Assembly: GCA_038106145.1 (NCBI GenBank)
Contig: JAYODD010000006.1
Coordinates: 87,740 to 151,739, forward strand
Source: JBFJKD01 sp038106145
GTDB taxonomy: Bacteria; Pseudomonadota; Gammaproteobacteria; Pseudomonadales; Porticoccaceae
DNA: 64,000 nucleotides
Direction of reading: 5' to 3'
The notes under the pieces were generated by a model. The model was not told the origin of the DNA and ran no database searches. It saw only the letters and a program-made list of their open reading frames with translations. The stretch's first letter is position 1; the number at the start of each line of letters is the position of its first letter. A program made the translations under genes and the position numbers. Below are positions 28,010-36,986 of this stretch, piece by piece.

Positions 28010-28764
28010 ATGCTGGAACTTATCAGCCAATCTCCCATTGTCGCCGCGCTTGTCGCCCTCGGCGGCATGGCGTTGCTGTTCGGCGCCGCACTCGGATTCG
28101 CGGCGGTCAAATTCAAGCTGGAAGGGGATCCCCTGGTGGCGCAAATCGACGCGCTATTGCCCCAGACCCAGTGCGGTCAGTGTGGCTACCCCGGCTGTAG
28201 ACCCTATGCCCAGGCCATCAGCGAAGGGGACGCGATCAACAAATGCCCCCCCGGCGGACAGGCAACAATCAATGCCCTGGCCAACCTTCTCGCCGTCCCC
28301 GCCCCCGCTCTCGACGCGGAACACGGCGTGGAAAAAACCGTAAAAACGGTGGCCTATATTCGCGAGGATGAATGTATTGGCTGCACCAAATGTATCCAGG
28401 CCTGTCCAGTGGACGCAATTCTCGGCGCCGCCAAACTGATGCATACGGTGATTGCGGACGAGTGCACGGGTTGCGATCTCTGCGTCGAACCCTGCCCGGT
28501 CGATTGCATCGATATGTTGCCGGCGCCGATCCCCCTCGCGGACTGGCGCTGGCCGGCCCCGCCCCCCCCCCCCCCCCCCGGGGCAAACCCTTAGCGTATC
28601 GCCCCCCAAACACCCCGGTGGGCCCCCCCCCCCAGAACCCCCCCCCCCCCCCCACCCCGGCCCNNNNNNNNNNGCGCTGGCCGGCCCCGCCCCCACCCCA
28701 GCAACTGTGGCAATCCGGTTCGCTGATCGCCACCGATCGTCCGCTTGGGACGACCTCCCCATGA
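28010..28764 (+). CDS. rsxB: Electron transport complex subunit RsxB (interrupted by artefact)
   Basis: An iron-sulfur subunit with an N-terminal membrane helix, a 4Fe-4S domain (QCGQCGYPGC...NKC, about residues 54-80) and a two-cluster ferredoxin domain (CIGCTKCIQACP and CTGCDLCVEPCP). The frame is good to DWRWPAP at about 28566, then breaks in poly-C junk and ten Ns. After the gap the same 21 bases recur (28674-28694). Removing one copy plus the junk lets the protein continue as PPPPQQLWQSGSLIATDRP to TGA. That stop overlaps the rsxC start as ATGA. The true protein is probably about 215 residues. Confidence 0.9.
28567..28673. other. C-rich junk sequence and 10-N gap between overlapping contigs
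   Basis: Homopolymer C runs and ten Ns (28664-28673) lie between two identical 21-base copies (28546-28566 and 28674-28694). The contigs evidently overlap, so these 107 bases plus one copy are not real genome sequence. Confidence 0.88.
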
Positions 28765-30650
28765 CCGCCCCCCCATCCGCAACCCGGTCGCCGCGCGCGG
28801 CGAACGTGCAGAATCCGGCGCAACAGGCTGCGCCGCAGCAACTGTGGCCTATTCCCGGTGGCGTGCACCCCCCCGCCAATAAACAACAATCATTACGGGA
28901 GCCAATCTCGACGCCGCCCCTGCCGGAACTGCTGGTTGTCCCGTTGCAACAGCACATCGGCAATCCCGCCACCCCGCTGGTGCGGGTGGGAGATGTGGTT
29001 GCCAAGGGGCAGTTAATCGCCGCCCCGGATGGCGCCCTCAGCGTCGGTGTACACGCACCCACATCTGGCACCATTACCGCTCTGGGGGATTACCCCATAC
29101 CCCACCCGTCCGGTCTGTCTGGCCCCTGCATTGCGCTGTCTCCGGACGGCGCCGAGCGCTGGGCAGCGCGCCACCCCATCGCCGACTATACGCGCGCGGG
29201 ACCCGCAGAACTGCTGGCAGTGGTACGCGCCGCCGGCATCGCCGGACTGGGGGGCGCTGGTTTCCCCAGCGCGGTCAAACTCGGCACCTCGCTACCCATC
29301 GATACGTTGATTATTAATGCCGCCGAGTGCGAACCCTACATTACCGCCGACGACATATTGATGCGCGAACGGGCGGCGGACATTGTCACCGGCATCCTGA
29401 TTCTCGCCCATATTCTCGGCCAACCCGCGCAGGTGATAATCGGCATCGAAGACGACAAACCCGAGGCCCGTGAGGCGCTGCTGGCTGCCAGCACAGGCAC
29501 GTCGATCCGCGTAGTTGCGTTTCCCACCAAATACCCGTCCGGGGGCGAAAAACAGCTGATTCAACTGCTCACCGGACGAGAGGTCCCGAGTGGCAAGATA
29601 CCGGCTGAGATTGGGGTTCTGTGCCATAACGTCGCCACTGTCTACAGCGTCGCCCGCGCTGTGCTGCACGGCGAACCGCAAATTTCACGCATCACCACGG
29701 TCACCGGCGACGCCTGTGGGCAACCGCGCAACTATGAAGTATTGCTTGGCACGCCGGTGCGCCACCTGTTGACCCTCAGTGGCTTCACTGCCGCAGCGGA
29801 TGGGCGCGTCCTGATGGGCGGCCCCATGATGGGATTTATTGTGCCCAGCCTCGACGCGCCGATCATCAAGACCACCAATTGTCTGCTCGCGCCATCGGTT
29901 GCGGAAATGCCGCCGCTACCGCCGGCACAAGCCTGTATTCGCTGCGGACTCTGCGCACAGGCGTGCCCGGCCAGCCTCCTGCCCCAGCAATTGTTTTGGT
30001 ACAGCCAGGGCGCTAATCACGAGCGTCTGCTTGCGCACAACCTGTTTGACTGTATCGAGTGTGGCGCCTGCTCCTACGTGTGCCCCAGCCATATTCCTCT
30101 GGTGCAATATTATCGCGCCAGTAAAGGGGAAATACGGGCCAAGGAAAAGGAACGAATGGCTGCCGATCTGGCGCGCCAGCGTTTTGTGCAACACCAGCAA
30201 CGCGTGGCTCGCGTCCAGGAGCAGCGGGAGGCCAAACGGGCGGCGCGACGCAGTGAACTGGCGGGTGGGGCGGATGCCAATGCGATCACCACAGCGACAG
30301 TTACGGCTCAATCGGCCGCAGACTTGATCCAGGCGGCGGCGCGCAGAGCGGCACAAAAACAGGCGTCGCCCGCGCAGCAAATAGCCGCCCTCGAACGCCG
30401 TCTGGTCGCCGCCCAACATCTGCGCGACAGCGCTCGCGAAAAATGGCTGGCGGGCACAGCGGACCACCTACCCACCGCGCAGCTGGATACCCTGCGCGCC
30501 GCGTTGGCGGAGGCGGAGCTGCGCTTGCAGGGTGCACGCAACAAGCTGGATGCCCTGCACTCGAGCCAAAAAGAGGATCCGCCTGGCCAGGGCGACAATG
30601 CCCGCCCCGCCACCGATTCGCGCGATAACCACGAGCAGGAATCACCGTGA
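28761..30650 (+). CDS. rsxC: Electron transport complex subunit RsxC
   Basis: A 629-residue peripheral subunit that binds NADH and FMN. An N-terminal barrel-sandwich part (GGVHPPANKQQS, then GLGGAGFPSAVKL) precedes the NuoF-like nucleotide-binding domain. Two 4Fe-4S motifs follow: CIRCGLCAQACP and CIECGACSYVCP. The last 170 residues are charged and Ala-rich, with heptad-like helices, the variable tail typical of RsxC. The ATG overlaps the rsxB stop and the stop overlaps the rsxD GTG. Confidence 0.94.
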   Translation: MTAPPSATRSPRAANVQNPAQQAAPQQLWPIPGGVHPPANKQQSLREPISTPPLPELLVVPLQQHIGNPATPLVRVGDVVAKGQLIAAPDGALSVGVHAPTSGTITALGDYPIPHPSGLSGPCIALSPDGAERWAARHPIADYTRAGPAELLAVVRAAGIAGLGGAGFPSAVKLGTSLPIDTLIINAAECEPYITADDILMRERAADIVTGILILAHILGQPAQVIIGIEDDKPEAREALLAASTGTSIRVVAFPTKYPSGGEKQLIQLLTGREVPSGKIPAEIGVLCHNVATVYSVARAVLHGEPQISRITTVTGDACGQPRNYEVLLGTPVRHLLTLSGFTAAADGRVLMGGPMMGFIVPSLDAPIIKTTNCLLAPSVAEMPPLPPAQACIRCGLCAQACPASLLPQQLFWYSQGANHERLLAHNLFDCIECGACSYVCPSHIPLVQYYRASKGEIRAKEKERMAADLARQRFVQHQQRVARVQEQREAKRAARRSELAGGADANAITTATVTAQSAADLIQAAARRAAQKQASPAQQIAALERRLVAAQHLRDSAREKWLAGTADHLPTAQLDTLRAALAEAELRLQGARNKLDALHSSQKEDPPGQGDNARPATDSRDNHEQESP

Positions 30651-31753
30651 GCCTGATCGCCAGCAGCGGGTCGCGCGCCGCCGCGCCAGCAACCTCACCC
30701 CACGGCCACGAGGGGCGCGATACCGCGTGGATCATGCAGCAGGTGTTGCTGGCCATGCTGCCTGGCATCGTTGCCCTGACCGGCTTCTTCGGTTGGGGCA
30801 CGCTGTTGAATATGGCGGTCGCCAGTGCCACCGCCGTAGCCTGCGAAGCCGCCATGGTCGCCCTGCGTAAACGCCCGGTCGGTTTTTACCTGCGGGATTG
30901 CAGCGCCCTGGTGACCGCGTTGCTGATCGCAGTCACCCTCCCGCCCCTGGCGCCCTGGTGGCTCACCGTGATTGCCACCGGCGTTGCCATTGTAATCGCC
31001 AAACATTTATACGGCGGCCTGGGTTACAACCCATTCAATCCAGCCATGGCGGGATACGTGGTGGTGTTGATTTCCTTTCCCGTGCCCGTCACCGCGTGGC
31101 CCGCGCCCCAACCCCTGTTGCCAACCGGGCAGGAACTGCTCGGGCTGTGGGACGCTCTGGGTAACGTTTTTCCCTTTCTCGCTGGCGCCGAGGGTCACAT
31201 CGACGCCGTTACCGCCGCCACACCGCTGGATGCCTTCAAACACAATCACAGTTTGATGGTCGACCAGTTTTATCAGGTCACCCCGGTACTTATCCACGGT
31301 CACTGGGCGGGCGCCGGCTGGGAATGGGTAAATCTCGGCTTCCTCGCCGGCGGACTGTATTTGTTATATCGCAAGGTATTCAGCTGGCATGCACCGGTAG
31401 CCATGCTCGTTGCGCTGGCGGTCCTGGCCATGGCTTTTTACGACGGGGGCAGCTCCGTCAGCACGGGCCCGCCAACCCTCCACCTGTTGAGTGGGGGCAC
31501 CATGCTGGGGGCGTTTTTTATTGTTACCGACCCGGTCACCTCCGCAGTCAGCACCCGGGGTCGCCTGATTTACGGCGCATTAATCGGCGTACTGATATTT
31601 GTAATTCGCAGTTGGGGCAACTATCCCGACGCGGTGGCGTTCGCTGTGTTGTTAATGAATTTTGCCGCACCTTTTATCGACTACTACACCCTGCCGCGCA
31701 CCTACGGACACGACCAACCAACCCGCGCCACGGCGCCACGGGAACGGGAGTAG
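30647..31753 (+). CDS. rsxD: Electron transport complex subunit RsxD
   Basis: A 368-residue polytopic subunit related to NqrB. The flavin-attachment segment LLSGGTMLGAFFIVTDPVTSA carries the threonine that binds FMN covalently in RnfD. GLGYNPFNPAMAGY is another family signature. The GTG start overlaps the rsxC stop by four bases (GTGA). Confidence 0.94.
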   Translation: MSLIASSGSRAAAPATSPHGHEGRDTAWIMQQVLLAMLPGIVALTGFFGWGTLLNMAVASATAVACEAAMVALRKRPVGFYLRDCSALVTALLIAVTLPPLAPWWLTVIATGVAIVIAKHLYGGLGYNPFNPAMAGYVVVLISFPVPVTAWPAPQPLLPTGQELLGLWDALGNVFPFLAGAEGHIDAVTAATPLDAFKHNHSLMVDQFYQVTPVLIHGHWAGAGWEWVNLGFLAGGLYLLYRKVFSWHAPVAMLVALAVLAMAFYDGGSSVSTGPPTLHLLSGGTMLGAFFIVTDPVTSAVSTRGRLIYGALIGVLIFVIRSWGNYPDAVAFAVLLMNFAAPFIDYYTLPRTYGHDQPTRATAPRERE

Positions 31754-31759
31754 CTGACG

Positions 31760-32515
31760 GTGTTGCGCCACGCCATACCACGCAACAGCATCCTGCTCGG
31801 ACTATTTGCCGGCATCACCGCCACCTTGCTGGCCACTATCCATGTCGGGACCGCAGACAAAATTGCCGATGCGGAGCGCCATGCCGCACAAAAAGTTTTA
31901 CTGGAAATCGTGCCACGGGAACAGCACGACAATGACCTGCTACTCGACACCGCGCCGGTGCCTCGCGCTTTCTGGAATGCGCTCGGGCTGCGGGAAAACG
32001 ACGCGCCGGCAGAGGGGTTCAACTTACACGTCGCCCGTCAGGATGGCGTACCCGTTGCCATTCTGGTGCCAGCCGTTGCCGCGGACGGTTACAGCGGACC
32101 GATCCGGCTGACCGTCGGGATTTACATGGACGGCACGGTGGCGGGCGTCAGAGTTCGATCCCACACGGAAACCCCGGGTCTCGGCGATAAAATTGACCTG
32201 AAAAAACATCCCTGGATACTATCCTTTAACGGCAAGTCCCTGAACGATCCCCTCCCGCAAGAGTGGCGCGTTAAGAAAGATCAGGGCATATTTGACCAGT
32301 TTACCGGGGCCACCATTACTCCGCGGGCGGTGGTGGCACAGGTCTACGCGACCCTGGAGTATTTCGCTCAGGACCGCAAGCGCCTGTTGGCGGAACTAAG
32401 CCCCTCGACGGCGCCAATGGGGGAGAGCACATCGCCCGCGGAAACACAGGCGGATCAATCTATGACCAGGGACGCCGTGCGCAAAGATATATCCGCTCGG
32501 AGGGATCGCGACTGA
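31760..32515 (+). CDS. rsxG: Electron transport complex subunit RsxG
   Basis: A 251-residue subunit with one N-terminal membrane helix and a periplasmic FMN-binding domain. The covalent FMN site is FTGATITPRAV, whose second threonine is the attachment point in RnfG. HTETPGLGDKI is family-typical. The C-terminal 40 residues are a hydrophilic extension not needed for the fold. The stop overlaps the rsxE ATG by one base (TGATG). Confidence 0.94.
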   Translation: MLRHAIPRNSILLGLFAGITATLLATIHVGTADKIADAERHAAQKVLLEIVPREQHDNDLLLDTAPVPRAFWNALGLRENDAPAEGFNLHVARQDGVPVAILVPAVAADGYSGPIRLTVGIYMDGTVAGVRVRSHTETPGLGDKIDLKKHPWILSFNGKSLNDPLPQEWRVKKDQGIFDQFTGATITPRAVVAQVYATLEYFAQDRKRLLAELSPSTAPMGESTSPAETQADQSMTRDAVRKDISARRDRD

Positions 32516-33231
32516 TGAGCGATAACGACTACGCCGAAATTGCCGGTAACGGCCTGTGGCACAACAACCCGGCATTGGTACAGTTGCTGGGGCTGTGCCC
32601 GCTGCTGGCGGTGACGGCTACCGTGGTCAACGCGCTGGGGTTGGCGCTGGCAACCATGCTGGTGCTGGTAGGTTCCAATTGTGCGGTGTCGGCCATTCGC
32701 CATCAGGTCTCCGACGCCATTCGGATTCCCGTATTTGTGATGATCATCGCGACGTTCACCACCTGCACCGAAATGCTGATGAAGGCCTACACCTACGAGC
32801 TCTACCAGATTCTCGGGATTTTTATTCCGCTGATCGTTACCAACTGCGCGATTCTCGGGCGCGCGGAAGCTTTTGCCAGCAGGAACCCATTATTGCCCGC
32901 CGCGTTTGATGGCCTGGCCATGGGGCTGGGCTTCGCCGCCGTGTTAGTCGTGCTCGGCGCCCTGCGCGAGGCATTAGGCAGCGGCACCCTGTTCGCGGAT
33001 ATGGATCTGCTTTTTGGTGCCCAGGCCGCCCATTGGCGTATACAGCTGTTTGGGACGGGCCACGGTTTACTGGTGGCGATCTTGCCACCCGGCGCGTTTA
33101 TCATCACCGGACTGTTGATCGCCGCGAAAAACGGCCTGGATTTGCACCGCCGCAAGCGCCGTTCCGCGCTCCCGGCGGCGGCCATCACCCCGGGGGCCAA
33201 ACGGGTGCGCACCACCGGGGTCATCCAGTAA
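32515..33231 (+). CDS. rsxE: Electron transport complex subunit RsxE
   Basis: A 238-residue, six-helix subunit, paralogue of RsxA. LLGLCPLLAVTATVVNALGL and VTNCAILGRAEAFAS are characteristic and carry the conserved cysteines that complete the intramembrane iron-sulfur site with RsxA. Last gene of the operon; nth, which often follows, is absent, and no clear terminator was seen. Confidence 0.94.
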   Translation: MSDNDYAEIAGNGLWHNNPALVQLLGLCPLLAVTATVVNALGLALATMLVLVGSNCAVSAIRHQVSDAIRIPVFVMIIATFTTCTEMLMKAYTYELYQILGIFIPLIVTNCAILGRAEAFASRNPLLPAAFDGLAMGLGFAAVLVVLGALREALGSGTLFADMDLLFGAQAAHWRIQLFGTGHGLLVAILPPGAFIITGLLIAAKNGLDLHRRKRRSALPAAAITPGAKRVRTTGVIQ

Positions 33232-33261
33232 ATACACCCCTGGCGGATACGCAACGGTACT

Positions 33262-33279
33262 ATTAACTCTTAAGTTAAT
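33262..33279. promoter_or_regulatory. Inverted repeat upstream of the dioxygenase operon
   Basis: ATTAACT and AGTTAAT flank the four bases CTTA, a perfect seven-base inverted repeat in an AT-rich pocket 143 bases before the dioxygenase alpha gene. The size and position suit a regulator-binding site. No regulator gene is adjacent. Confidence 0.4.
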
Positions 33280-33422
33280 TAGTGATTCAATCTGGCAGCC
33301 GTGATATGTTTACCTCCATACTCGGGAAGAAAAACGCTCCCATTCTTCACTGGACGCAGTGCCCTGTCAGTTGCATTTGAAGGAGTGTCGCGCTGAATAC
33401 AGAGACTGCCACGAGGAGATTT

Positions 33423-34703
33423 ATGCCTATTCCACTGCCATTGGGGCCCGACGGATTTATTCGGGACAATCGGAAAAAACACGAGTTTCTGGTGCCGCGC
33501 CGGGCCTTCACCTCACCCGAAGTACTGGCCGCCGAACGGGAACGCATTTTCGGCAAGTGCTGGTTATATGCCGCCCACGCTTCGGAACTTTCCGCACCCA
33601 ACCATTTTGTCTCCCGCCGCGTGGGCGGCCGCGAACTGGTGATCAGCCGGGACGATAACGGTGAACTACGCGCGTTTTATAATACCTGTAGCCACCGGGG
33701 AGCAATGGTGTGCAGACAGAAAGCGGGGAAGAGTAAATTTTTCGTATGCCCTTATCACGGCTGGACCTTTAATAGCGCCGGCGCCATGACGCAACAGCCT
33801 GCGGAGAGTGGGTTTCCCGCGGGATTTTTTAGCGACGGAGCCAAGGATCTGACGCAGGTGCCGCGCATGGACACCTACCGCGACTTTATTTTTGTCAACT
33901 ACGATGCGCACGCCTCTGAACTGGTTGAATACCTGGCTGGCGCGACAGAATTTCTGGATATCGTCGCCGACCAATCCGCCGTGGGTATGGAAATCACCGA
34001 AGGCAATCACGAATACAGCATGCGCGCCAACTGGAAATTACTGCTGGAAAACAGCGCCGATGGTTATCACGCTATGACCACCCATGCATCCTATTTTGAT
34101 TACTTGCAGTCAACCAACGGCAGTTTTCGCACCGATTTTAACCCGTCGGATATTGGCGGCACCTGTGTCGATTTAGGTAATGGTCATGCCGCCATAGAGT
34201 ACGTGGCGCCCTGGGGGCGGCCGGTCGCCCAGTGGGTGCCGCAGTGGGGCGAGGATGGCCGCGTTGCCGTAGCGCAATTGATGGCGGATCTGGTGACCCG
34301 CCACGGCGCACAGCGAGCAGAGCGCATTGCAGAAAAAAATCGCAATATATTAATTTTTCCCAATCTGGTGATTAACGACATCATGGCGCTGACCGTGCGC
34401 ACCTTTCAGCCGGTCAGCGAAGGCTATCTCGAGGTCAATGCCTGGTCCCTCGCGCCCAGGGAGGAACACCCGGACGTGCGCAAATACCGCCAGTACAATT
34501 TCCTCGAATTTCTCGGCCCGGCCGGTTTTGCCACCCCCGATGACGTGGAAATGCTGGAACTCTGCCAGCAGGGCTATCAAAACCTGCCGGAACCGATGTG
34601 GAACGATATCTCCAAGGGAATGAGCAAAGCGGTTAACGGTAGCGATGACGAATTACAAATGCGCACTTTCTGGCGTCAATGGAACAAATTGATGCAGGCC
34701 TGA
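33423..34703 (+). CDS. Aromatic ring-hydroxylating dioxygenase, alpha subunit
   Basis: A 426-residue Rieske non-haem iron oxygenase large subunit. The Rieske motif is C89-x-H91 and C109-x2-H112. The catalytic iron region ENSADGYHAMTTH carries the bridging Asp213 and ligands His216 and His221. It would insert O2 into an aromatic ring to give a cis-dihydrodiol. The beta subunit follows, so it is an alpha/beta type enzyme (biphenyl, benzoate or p-cumate-like). The substrate is not identifiable from sequence; the downstream decarboxylase-like gene hints at a carboxylated aromatic. Confidence 0.92.
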   Translation: MPIPLPLGPDGFIRDNRKKHEFLVPRRAFTSPEVLAAERERIFGKCWLYAAHASELSAPNHFVSRRVGGRELVISRDDNGELRAFYNTCSHRGAMVCRQKAGKSKFFVCPYHGWTFNSAGAMTQQPAESGFPAGFFSDGAKDLTQVPRMDTYRDFIFVNYDAHASELVEYLAGATEFLDIVADQSAVGMEITEGNHEYSMRANWKLLLENSADGYHAMTTHASYFDYLQSTNGSFRTDFNPSDIGGTCVDLGNGHAAIEYVAPWGRPVAQWVPQWGEDGRVAVAQLMADLVTRHGAQRAERIAEKNRNILIFPNLVINDIMALTVRTFQPVSEGYLEVNAWSLAPREEHPDVRKYRQYNFLEFLGPAGFATPDDVEMLELCQQGYQNLPEPMWNDISKGMSKAVNGSDDELQMRTFWRQWNKLMQA

Positions 34704-34725
34704 AAACCTTTACGCGAGCTCTGTC

Positions 34726-35205
34726 ATGACCTTTACCCGCACCGAAATTGAAGATTTTCTCTACCACGAAGCCGCCTTGATCGACGAGTGGCGCACCGAT
34801 GAATGGCAGGCGCTGTTCACGGAGGATGCGGAGTATCTCATTCCACCGTCCGAAAACCCGGACGCTGACAAAAACACCGCATTATTTATCATCAACGACG
34901 ATTTTCATCGACTGCAGCAGCGGGCAGTACGCCTGAGCAAGCGCACCGCCCATGCGGAATTTCCCCACTCAAGCGTGCGCCATATGATCAGCAATGTGCG
35001 TATCGTTGCGCAAGATGCCCGCGAAGTGGAAGTCCACTTTAATCAGGTGGTGTACCGCTGCAAACGCCAGATTACCGACACCTATGTGTGCTACGTACGT
35101 CAACGCCTGGTAAAAAACGGCGACAGTTTCAAGATTCGCAGCAAGCGGGTCATGCTCGCCATGGACACCCTGCGACCGCAGGGCCGGGTCAGCATCATAT
35201 TGTGA
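34726..35205 (+). CDS. Aromatic ring-hydroxylating dioxygenase, beta subunit
   Basis: A 159-residue small subunit with the SnoaL/NTF2-like fold: FLYHEAALIDEWRTDEWQALFTEDAEYLIP at the start, and the typical RQRLVKNGDSFKIRSKRVML near the end. It has a structural role in the alpha3beta3 oxygenase. It lies 22 bases after the alpha gene, in the same operon. Confidence 0.92.
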   Translation: MTFTRTEIEDFLYHEAALIDEWRTDEWQALFTEDAEYLIPPSENPDADKNTALFIINDDFHRLQQRAVRLSKRTAHAEFPHSSVRHMISNVRIVAQDAREVEVHFNQVVYRCKRQITDTYVCYVRQRLVKNGDSFKIRSKRVMLAMDTLRPQGRVSIIL

Positions 35206-35236
35206 ACACACACCGACAGTTGCAAGGGGAGCCAAC

Positions 35237-36163
35237 ATGATTCGCTATAAAAAACTGGGGTACGTTGCACTGGGAGTAACCGACATTCAGAAATCGATTC
35301 CCTACTATCGGGATATGATCGGCCTGCAACTCAACGCCCAGGAAGACGATGTCGCGTATTTTTCCGTTAGCGATGACCACCACAATGTGGTGCTCTACAA
35401 CAGTCCCACGCCGGGCTTGCAGCGGGTTGCCTGGGAACTGGAAAGCGACGCCGAACTGGAGCGCGCGACCGCACATTTAAAACAGCACGGCATCGCTGTC
35501 TACGAACTGCCCACCGCCGAATGCGCCGCCCTGCACCAGGGGCGCACCCTGCGTTTTCAGGAACCCAATGCGGGTATTTGCTTTGAATTTTATAGCCACC
35601 AGCACAAACGCGGTTTAACCTATCAACCGACAGTTAGCAAGATCGCCCGCCTCGGTCACGTGGTGGTGAGCTTTCCGGACTGGCCCATAGCGGTGAAGTT
35701 TTTTCAGGAGGTGATGAATTTTCGCGTCTCCGATTATGTCGATGGCTTTATCGCGTTCATGCGCTGCTATCCCAATCCTTTCCACCACAGTTTTGGTGTC
35801 GGCAATGCCAAACTGCGGGACAACAAACCCGGATTGCACCATGTGAATTTTATGGTTACCGATATGGATGATATCGGGCGCGCCCTCAACCGCCTGCCCG
35901 CCAGCGATGTGCCAATCGTGTTTGGTCCCGGCCGCCACCCGCCATCCGGCAGTATTTTTTACTACTTCCTGGAACCGGACGGCATGACGCTCGAATACAG
36001 TTTTGGCATGGAGGAATTTCCGGAACAGGATCCGCGTAAACCGCGCCTGCTCGAGCCGCGCCCCGATTCCGTGGATTACTGGGGCGGCATGCCCAAACCC
36101 AATTTCGCCAGCGCGGGCGATATTCTGCCGGCGCAGCCACAATTACTGGGCAAAAAATTATGA
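35237..36163 (+). CDS. Extradiol ring-cleavage dioxygenase (VOC, type I)
   Basis: A 308-residue two-domain type I extradiol dioxygenase (catechol 2,3-dioxygenase group). The C-terminal domain supplies the iron ligands His141 (LGHVVVS), His201 or His202 (LHHVNF) and Glu253 (LEYSFG). It cleaves a catechol next to its hydroxyls, using Fe(II) and O2. GGGGAGCC lies upstream of the ATG. Its stop overlaps the next gene (ATGA). The product would be a muconic semialdehyde. Confidence 0.92.
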   Translation: MIRYKKLGYVALGVTDIQKSIPYYRDMIGLQLNAQEDDVAYFSVSDDHHNVVLYNSPTPGLQRVAWELESDAELERATAHLKQHGIAVYELPTAECAALHQGRTLRFQEPNAGICFEFYSHQHKRGLTYQPTVSKIARLGHVVVSFPDWPIAVKFFQEVMNFRVSDYVDGFIAFMRCYPNPFHHSFGVGNAKLRDNKPGLHHVNFMVTDMDDIGRALNRLPASDVPIVFGPGRHPPSGSIFYYFLEPDGMTLEYSFGMEEFPEQDPRKPRLLEPRPDSVDYWGGMPKPNFASAGDILPAQPQLLGKKL

Positions 36164-36927
36164 GCCAGCCGCCGTCCCTCGACCAGCAGGTAGCCATTGT
36201 CACCGGCGGCGCCCAGGGCATCGGCCGCGCCATCGCCTTTGACCTCGCGCGCCGTGGCGCCGACCTGATGCTGGGGGATATGAACGCGGAAGTGCTGCGC
36301 GACACGGCTCTGGAAATCAGCGAGGAACACGGCGTGGACGTGGAAACCTGCGTTGCTGATCTATGTACCCAGGCAGCCAACGAGCAGTTGGTATCCGCCA
36401 CCCTGGCAGCTTTCGGCAAGGTCGATATTCTGGTCAACAATGCCGGTGGCGGCGTGATTCGACCATTTCTGGAACACACGCCGGAGACCCTCGAAACCAC
36501 CATTAACCGCAATTTGTGGACCGTTATCTGGGGTTGCCGCGCGGTGCTGCCAACCATGCTCGAACAAAATTACGGCCGTATTATCAACATTGGTGCGGAC
36601 TCGGTGCGCAACGGCCTCTGGGATCACGCCGCATACAATGCCGCCAAGGGTGGCGTGCACGGCATTATTACCGGGCTGGCCCGGGAATATGCCCACAGCC
36701 GCCTAACCTTCAACGCGGTGGCGCCCTGCGCCGTGCGCACTCCTCAGGTGGACAGCATCCGCGCGGATATGCCCGAGCTGTACGAAAAATATATCAGCGT
36801 TATTCCCAAGGGGCGACCCGCGGAAATGCGCGAGGTCGCCGCCGTAGTCAGTTTTCTCGCCAGTCCTGAAGCCTCGTTTGTTACCGGCCAGGTCATCAGT
36901 GTCAACGGCGGTAGCACCATGTTGTAG
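36160..36927 (+). CDS. SDR dehydrogenase, probable cis-dihydrodiol dehydrogenase
   Basis: A 255-residue short-chain dehydrogenase: NAD(P) motif TGGAQGIG (15-22), NNAGGG, the catalytic Ser in NIGADS and YNAAK with Tyr and Lys. In this operon it would oxidise the cis-dihydrodiol to a catechol. The Asp in LGDMNAE after strand two favours NAD over NADP. General 3-oxoacyl reductase activity cannot be ruled out by sequence alone. Confidence 0.85.
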   Translation: MSQPPSLDQQVAIVTGGAQGIGRAIAFDLARRGADLMLGDMNAEVLRDTALEISEEHGVDVETCVADLCTQAANEQLVSATLAAFGKVDILVNNAGGGVIRPFLEHTPETLETTINRNLWTVIWGCRAVLPTMLEQNYGRIINIGADSVRNGLWDHAAYNAAKGGVHGIITGLAREYAHSRLTFNAVAPCAVRTPQVDSIRADMPELYEKYISVIPKGRPAEMREVAAVVSFLASPEASFVTGQVISVNGGSTML

Positions 36928-36986
36928 ATCGCCAACAGGCTGAAATTTCAGAACTTCACCCGATTCCTTAACGCCAGGCGCCTGCC

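Noticed and set aside
28452..28760. Apparent long RsxC N-terminus reading through the C-rich stretch
   Set aside because: It is translated from poly-C junk and the N gap; the authentic ATG overlaps the rsxB stop.
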